Part shown: positions 59,976 through 64,000 of the stretch, piece by piece
How the letters are laid out: every line of letters begins with the position of its first letter
Numbering within the stretch: the first letter of the stretch is position 1
Origin: Streptomyces sp. SAI-127
Lineage (GTDB): Bacteria; Actinomycetota; Actinomycetes; Streptomycetales; Streptomycetaceae
DNA: 64,000 bases
Reading direction: 5' to 3'
NCBI RefSeq assembly: GCF_029894425.1
Contig: NZ_JARXYJ010000001.1
Span: 9,072,501 to 9,136,500, forward strand
Notes under the pieces: generated by a model
Told to the model about the DNA's origin: nothing
The model's input: the letters and a program-made list of their open reading frames with translations, nothing else
Database searches by the model: none
Program-made: the position numbers and the translations under genes

Positions 59976-60859
59976 GCAGAACCGCCGTCAGCCCCCGCAC
60001 CTCCGCGCCGCGCAGAAGGCGGCCACGACCGATGAAACTGCGCACCGTCCTGCTCACCGCGGCCGGCTGGCTGGTGGCGCTCGCGTTTCTCGCGCCCTAC
60101 GCGGAGATGCTGCTGACGGCGCTCAAACCGACGCCCGAACTGATGGAGTCCCCGCCGTCCTATCTGCCCTCCCACTGGCAGTGGTCGAACTTCACGCAGA
60201 TCTGGTCGCTCACCGACCCGCGCGTCGGGGACGCGCTGCTCTTCTCGCTGTACGTCGCCGGGGCGTCGACTCTGCTCGCCCTGGCCGTCGGGCTGCCCGC
60301 CGCGTACTACACCGCACGGCACCGTTTCCGGGGGCGCGGCGCCTTCCTGATCCTCGTGCTCGTCACCCAGATGTTCGCGCCGACCGCGCTGCTGGTCGGC
60401 ATCTACCGGGAGATGGTCAGCCTCAACCTGACCGACACCGCCGAGGGCCTCATCCTCGTGAACGCCGCGTTCAACCTGCCGTTCTGCGTGTGGATCCTCA
60501 ACGCGTACTTCGCGAGCATCCCCAAGGAACTCGAGGAGGCGGCCTGGCTGGATGGCACCGGGCGGTTCGGCGCCCTGACCCGTGTCATCCTGCCGCTCGC
60601 GATGCCCGGTGTGGTGACCGCGCTCGTCTACACCTTCATCGGCGCGTGGAACGAGTACGTGGTGGCGCTCACGATCACCTCGTCCGGCAACCGGATGACG
60701 CTGACCAGGGCGATTCCGGGCTTCGTCACCTCGTACCACGAGCAGTGGCAGTACCTGTTCGCCACCTCGATCGTGGCGATCGTGCCCGTGGTGGTGCTGT
60801 TCGTCTTCGTGGAGCGCTACCTCGTCGCCGGCCTGACCGCGGGCGGCGTGCGGGGATGA
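59972..60859 (+). CDS. ABC sugar importer permease (MalG type)
   Basis: 295 residues from GTG 59972 with AGGAGG upstream. A basic N-terminal tail precedes the first span (TVLLTAAGWLVALAFLAPYA). The EAA loop is LEEAAWLDGTGRFGALTRVI (about 187-206). The C-terminal span and ERYLVAGLTAGGVRG end are characteristic of MalG-type subunits. It forms the channel with the preceding permease. Convergent with the DeoR gene. Confidence 0.9.
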   Translation: MSRTAVSPRTSAPRRRRPRPMKLRTVLLTAAGWLVALAFLAPYAEMLLTALKPTPELMESPPSYLPSHWQWSNFTQIWSLTDPRVGDALLFSLYVAGASTLLALAVGLPAAYYTARHRFRGRGAFLILVLVTQMFAPTALLVGIYREMVSLNLTDTAEGLILVNAAFNLPFCVWILNAYFASIPKELEEAAWLDGTGRFGALTRVILPLAMPGVVTALVYTFIGAWNEYVVALTITSSGNRMTLTRAIPGFVTSYHEQWQYLFATSIVAIVPVVVLFVFVERYLVAGLTAGGVRG

Positions 60860-60965
60860 CGACGGGATCCGTATCGCAGCCGGGGCCGTCGCGGGGGCCG
60901 GTGCGGGCGCGGCGCGCGGTGTCAGGCGCGAATGACCTCCACACCGGCCGCCTCGAACGACTCGG

Positions 60966-61712
60966 TCAGTTCGTCCGAGAGGCGGCCTTGTCGGTCACCA
61001 GTACGTCGATGTCCGCCACCGGGCAGATGCGGGCGAAGGCCCGCCGGTCCAGCTTGGAGGAGTCGGCGACCGCGACGACCTGCTGCGCGCGGCGGGCCAG
61101 CGCCCGGTTGATGCTGGCCTCGCCCTCGTGGTGGGCGGTCGCCCCGTGGGCCACGTCGATGGCGTCCACTCCGATGAAGACCTGGTCCAGTGCGATCTCC
61201 GCGAGCAGTTCGGTGGCCAGCGGTCCGATCAGCTCATAGGACGCCGGCCGGGCCACCCCGCCGGTCACCACGAGCTTGACGTGACGCCGTACGACCAGTT
61301 CGTTGGCGATGTTCAGGGCGTTCGTCACCACGGTGACCGCCGTCTCGGCGCCGCCCGAACTCAGGTCGGCGCGGGTGGCCAGAGCCCGCGCCACCTCGGT
61401 GGTCGTGGTGCCGCCGTTCAGTCCCACCACGGCGCCTGCCTTCACCAGGCCGGCGGCCGCGTCCGCGATCCGCTCCTTCTCCGGAGCCTTGCGTGCGGCC
61501 TTGTAGCGCAGGGGCAGGTCATAGGCGATGGCGTTGATCACGGCTCCGCCGTGTGTGCGGGTGACCATCTGCTGGCGGGCCAGCTCGTCGAGGTCGCGCC
61601 TGATGGTCGCGGCGGAGACCCGCAACTCCTCGGCGGCCGGCTCGACTTCGATCCGCCCGTCGCGCGTCAGCATCTCCAGCAGCGCGCTCCACCGGGCCTG
61701 CGGTGCCGCCAT
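60966..61712 (-). CDS. DeoR-family repressor, apparent C-terminal frameshift
   Basis: 248 residues as read. The N-terminal helix-turn-helix is RWSALLEMLTRDGRIEVEPA then VSAATIRRDLDELARQQMV; the sugar-phosphate-binding ISO domain has GLNGGTTTTEVARAL, VVTNALNIANEL and GVDAIDVAHGATAH. It reads into VTDKAAS and then RTN-stop. In another frame the DNA continues DELTESFEAAGVEVIRA and stops at 60922-60924, a typical DeoR ending. A single missing base near 60978 (or a sequencing error) therefore replaces the last 18 codons. It probably represses the SIS/importer/aldolase genes and responds to a sugar phosphate. Confidence 0.85.
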   Translation of the reverse strand: MAAPQARWSALLEMLTRDGRIEVEPAAEELRVSAATIRRDLDELARQQMVTRTHGGAVINAIAYDLPLRYKAARKAPEKERIADAAAGLVKAGAVVGLNGGTTTTEVARALATRADLSSGGAETAVTVVTNALNIANELVVRRHVKLVVTGGVARPASYELIGPLATELLAEIALDQVFIGVDAIDVAHGATAHHEGEASINRALARRAQQVVAVADSSKLDRRAFARICPVADIDVLVTDKAASRTN

Positions 61713-61912
61713 GTCTCACAACTCCCTGTCGGTGGTGTGCGCCGCGAAGTGCGCACCTCAATGAAACCACAGCGCATGATTGGGTGCTTTATGGTCGCCA
61801 AACGAGCAAAACCCTGCACTTCACGCAAACCCGTACCCACGCCCATCCCCTCACCCACGCTCATGGCCCTGCCGCTGTCGCGGCCCTCGCACACCGCGAT
61901 CGGAGGCCGTCC
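61713..61912. promoter_or_regulatory. Divergent gap between the DeoR repressor and aldolase genes
   Basis: A 200-base A/T-richer gap with CATGATTGGGTGCTTTATGG and ACGAGCAAAACCC (about 61775-61815), similar to the GAGCA/GCATAAA elements upstream of the importer. Probably holds the aldolase promoter and repressor sites. Confidence 0.4.
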
Positions 61913-62767
61913 GTGCCGCTGACTCCCACCGCCGAAGTGGTGAGCTCGGCGTACCGCGACGGGCGGGCCGTCGGTGCGTTCAACGTGATCACCCTGGAGC
62001 ACGCCGAGGCCGTGGTCACCGGGGCGGAAGCCGCGGGGCGCCCGGTCATCTGCCAGATCAGCGAGAACGCCGTGCGGTTCCACGGCAACCGGCTCGCCCC
62101 GATAGCCCGCGCCACCGCAGCGCTCGCTGAGACGGCCGCTGTCCCCGTGGCGCTGCACCTCGACCACGTCACCGACGAAGCGCTGCTGCGCCGCGCCGCG
62201 GACTGCGGCTTCGGATCCGTCATGTTCGACGCGTCCGCGCTGCCGCACGCCCAGAACGTCGCCGCCACGCGCGCGGCGGCGCAGTGGGCGCACAGCCAGG
62301 GTCTGTGGCTGGAGGCGGAACTCGGCGAGATCGGCGGCAAGGACGGAGTGCACGCACCCTCGGCACGTACCGACCCCGACCAAGCGCGTGACTTCGTGTC
62401 CGCCACCGGGGTGGACGCACTGGCCGTCGCGGTCGGCAGCTCCCACGCGATGACCACGCGCACCGCCCGGCTGGACCACGGTCTCATCGCCCGCCTCGCC
62501 AAGGCGGTCCCCGTGCCGTTGGTACTGCACGGTTCGACGGGCGTGCCCGACGCGGAGCTCCGGCAGGCGGTGGCGGCCGGCATGGTCAAGGTCAACATCG
62601 GGACGGCACTGAATGCCGCCTTCACCGGCGCGGTCCGCGACACACTCGCCGCGGCGCCCGCGACCGTCGACCCCCGGCCTGCCCTCACCGCGGCGCGCCG
62701 GGCCATGGCGAATGCGGTGACCTCGGCGCTGCGGACCCTGTCGGGCGGTGGGCACGGGACGGGCTGA
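61913..62767 (+). CDS. Class II ketose-bisphosphate aldolase (KbaY/GatY/Fba type)
   Basis: 284 residues from GTG 61913 with GGAGG six bases upstream. FBP aldolase class II barrel: GAFNVITLEHAEAV at 21-34, LHLDHVTD with proton donor Asp 84 and zinc ligand His 85, AELGEIGG near 138, zinc ligand His in VLHGSTGVPD, and the phosphate loop VNIGTALNAAF. It cleaves a ketose 1,6-bisphosphate to dihydroxyacetone phosphate and glyceraldehyde 3-phosphate. At this size and next to an AgaS-like SIS protein and a DeoR repressor, tagatose-1,6-bisphosphate is a likely substrate, as in GalNAc/galactosamine catabolism. Confidence 0.88.
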   Translation: MPLTPTAEVVSSAYRDGRAVGAFNVITLEHAEAVVTGAEAAGRPVICQISENAVRFHGNRLAPIARATAALAETAAVPVALHLDHVTDEALLRRAADCGFGSVMFDASALPHAQNVAATRAAAQWAHSQGLWLEAELGEIGGKDGVHAPSARTDPDQARDFVSATGVDALAVAVGSSHAMTTRTARLDHGLIARLAKAVPVPLVLHGSTGVPDAELRQAVAAGMVKVNIGTALNAAFTGAVRDTLAAAPATVDPRPALTAARRAMANAVTSALRTLSGGGHGTG

Positions 62768-62875
62768 CGGGTTCCGGTGTCGGGGCGCGAGACGATCACC
62801 GAGGTGGCCAGCTCCGGACGTTCAGGCGAGCCGGCGGAGGCCCGTGACCCGTCTCCGTCATCCGATTCCCGCATG

Positions 62876-62941
62876 CCCCGGTGTCGGATACGGGTCCTGA
62901 CCGACGATCAGTACCCGTACCTCGTCGAAGGGCTGGATCAA
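62876..62941 (-). pseudogene. Short uracil-DNA glycosylase fragment
   Basis: A leftward frame reads [20 protein letters not shown] followed by PG, nearly identical to residues 53-74 of the ung gene at 37074 ([21 protein letters not shown]). Similarity ends on both sides: the 5' side runs into the stop of the BNR-repeat gene. With the catalytic motif but nothing else it is a relic of an ung copy. Confidence 0.75.
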
Positions 62942-64000
62942 GCGACCACCGCCGCCCGCACACACAGCACGTCCGGCAGATGCGAGGCCAGCTGCCGCCA
63001 GCTGTCGCCGTCGTCGGCCGAGGCGAACACCTCGCCGTTGCGGTTGCCGAAGTAGACGCCGGCCGGGTCCGCGTCGTCCGTGCACATCGCGTCCCGCAGC
63101 ACCGTGCCGTAGTGGTCCTCCTGCGGCAGACCCGCCGTCAGCGGCTCCCAGCTCTTGCCCGCGTCCGCCGTGCGGAAGACCCGGCATCGGTGACCGGCCG
63201 GGACGCGGTCCGCGTCGGCGTTGATCGGGAAGACGTACGCCGTCTCACCGCGGTGCGGATGGGCGGCCACCGCGAAGCCGAAGGTGGACGGCAGTCCCTC
63301 GCCGATGTCCGTCCAGTGCGTCCCCGCGTCGTCGCTTCTGTACACACCCCAGTGGTTCTGGAGGTACAGCCGGTCCGGATCGGCCGCGTCCCGGGCCACC
63401 TTGTGCACGCACTGGCCGAACTCCGGGTTCGGGTCGGGCAGGAACACCGCGGAGACACCGGAGTTGGACGGCTCCCAGCTCGCGCCGCCGTCCTTGGTGC
63501 GGAACACGCCGGCGGTGGAGACGGCCACCGTGACCGCGCGCGGATCCCGCTGGTCGGTCAGGACGGTGTGCAGGCCCTCACCGCCACCGCCCGGCACCCA
63601 CTTCGAACGGGTCGGATGCTCCCACAGGGGACGGACGAGCTCGAAGCTCTCCCCGCGGTCCTCGGAGCGGTACAGCGCGGCCGGTTCCGTGCCCGCGTAC
63701 ACCACGTCCGGCTCGGCGGCCGCCGGGTGCAGCTGCCAGACCCGCTCCAGGGAGGCCTCGGTGTCCTTCGGGAACTTCACCGCGGGCTGGGCCGGCTCCG
63801 TCCAGGTGCGGCCCAGGTCGTCGGAGTGGAACACCGACGGGCCCCAGTGCGCGCTGTCACCGCCGGCCAGCAGCCGCGGACGCTCCCCCCGGGTGTCGAT
63901 GGCGACCGAGTACACGGCCTGCGCGTTGAAATACGGGCTCTCGTCGAACTCCCAGGTGCCGCCGCGACCACGCCCGATGAACAGACCTTTGCGCGTCCCC
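62938..64000 (-). CDS. BNR/WD40-like sialidase-fold repeat protein (partial, runs off right edge)
   Basis: About 353 residues visible; the start lies beyond the window. The frame at the edge reads [17 protein letters not shown] and continues [20 protein letters not shown]. Repeated Asp-box-like motifs are seen: [66 protein letters not shown]. It forms a beta-propeller of the exo-sialidase/BNR type seen in many actinobacterial proteins of unknown role; no sialidase catalytic Arg triad was identified. The stop overlaps the ung scrap. Confidence 0.8.
   Translation of the reverse strand, partial: GTRKGLFIGRGRGGTWEFDESPYFNAQAVYSVAIDTRGERPRLLAGGDSAHWGPSVFHSDDLGRTWTEPAQPAVKFPKDTEASLERVWQLHPAAAEPDVVYAGTEPAALYRSEDRGESFELVRPLWEHPTRSKWVPGGGGEGLHTVLTDQRDPRAVTVAVSTAGVFRTKDGGASWEPSNSGVSAVFLPDPNPEFGQCVHKVARDAADPDRLYLQNHWGVYRSDDAGTHWTDIGEGLPSTFGFAVAAHPHRGETAYVFPINADADRVPAGHRCRVFRTADAGKSWEPLTAGLPQEDHYGTVLRDAMCTDDADPAGVYFGNRNGEVFASADDGDSWRQLASHLPDVLCVRAAVVA

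Overview
This window looks like a piece of a Streptomyces chromosome. Base composition is very GC-rich with G/C at most third codon positions, GTG starts are frequent, genes are often coupled by ATGA or GTGA overlaps, and the families present (LAL-type LuxR regulator, DUF5997 beside a LysR-like effector domain, FBP zinc-finger protein, multi-module secreted glycosidases) are typical of that genus. No rRNA, tRNA or CRISPR array was seen.

Layout. (1) 1-6953: edge of an accessory, probably biosynthetic, locus. A leftward pair (cupin, then an acyl carrier protein fused to a PF14907-like nucleotidyltransferase that runs off the left edge) diverges from a rightward aldehyde dehydrogenase and a heterodimeric ABC exporter. 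(2) 7035-10430: a scrap zone of mobile DNA. It holds one intact IS630-type element, a solo copy of its end, 5' remnants of IS5-like and IS21-like transposases, decayed DUF4389 and WD40 fragments, a small lipoprotein and one unknown gene. (3) 10515-16996: a leftward glucarate/galactarate operon (ABC importer, kdgD-like, gudD-like) opposite a fructosamine kinase. (4) 17035-37751: mostly ordinary chromosomal genes: a TerD-like protein, DUF5997/LysR-like pair, SGNH hydrolase with TetR regulator, FBP protein, GH127 arabinofuranosidase, LuxR regulator with FAD oxidase, HAD phosphatase, Lrp, FUSC membrane protein, lactonase with a possible DasR site, CbiX-like protein, BadF-type kinase and uracil-DNA glycosylase.

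(5) 37822-62767: the most striking part. Nine leftward, tightly packed genes (56294 down to 37822) encode GH31, GH123/DUF4091, GH35, two SGNH esterases, GH29, two module-only proteins and GH89. All the enzymes have export signals, and several share the same C-terminal beta-sandwich modules. Directly beside them are a SIS-domain sugar-phosphate isomerase/deaminase, a sugar ABC importer, a DeoR repressor and a class II (tagatose/fructose-bisphosphate type) aldolase. Together these form a plausible complete route for stripping alpha-GlcNAc, fucose, beta-galactose and GalNAc from O-glycan or glycolipid-like chains, importing the released sugar and feeding amino-sugar phosphate to aldol cleavage. 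The substrate assignment is inferred from family content.

(6) 62876-64000: a 20-codon uracil-DNA glycosylase scrap and a partial BNR/sialidase-fold repeat protein running off the right edge.

Damage and oddities: the DeoR gene carries an apparent frameshift in its last 18 codons; two accessory-module genes next to GH29 lack any signal peptide; the IS630 copy sits exactly in the TA of a lipoprotein stop codon.
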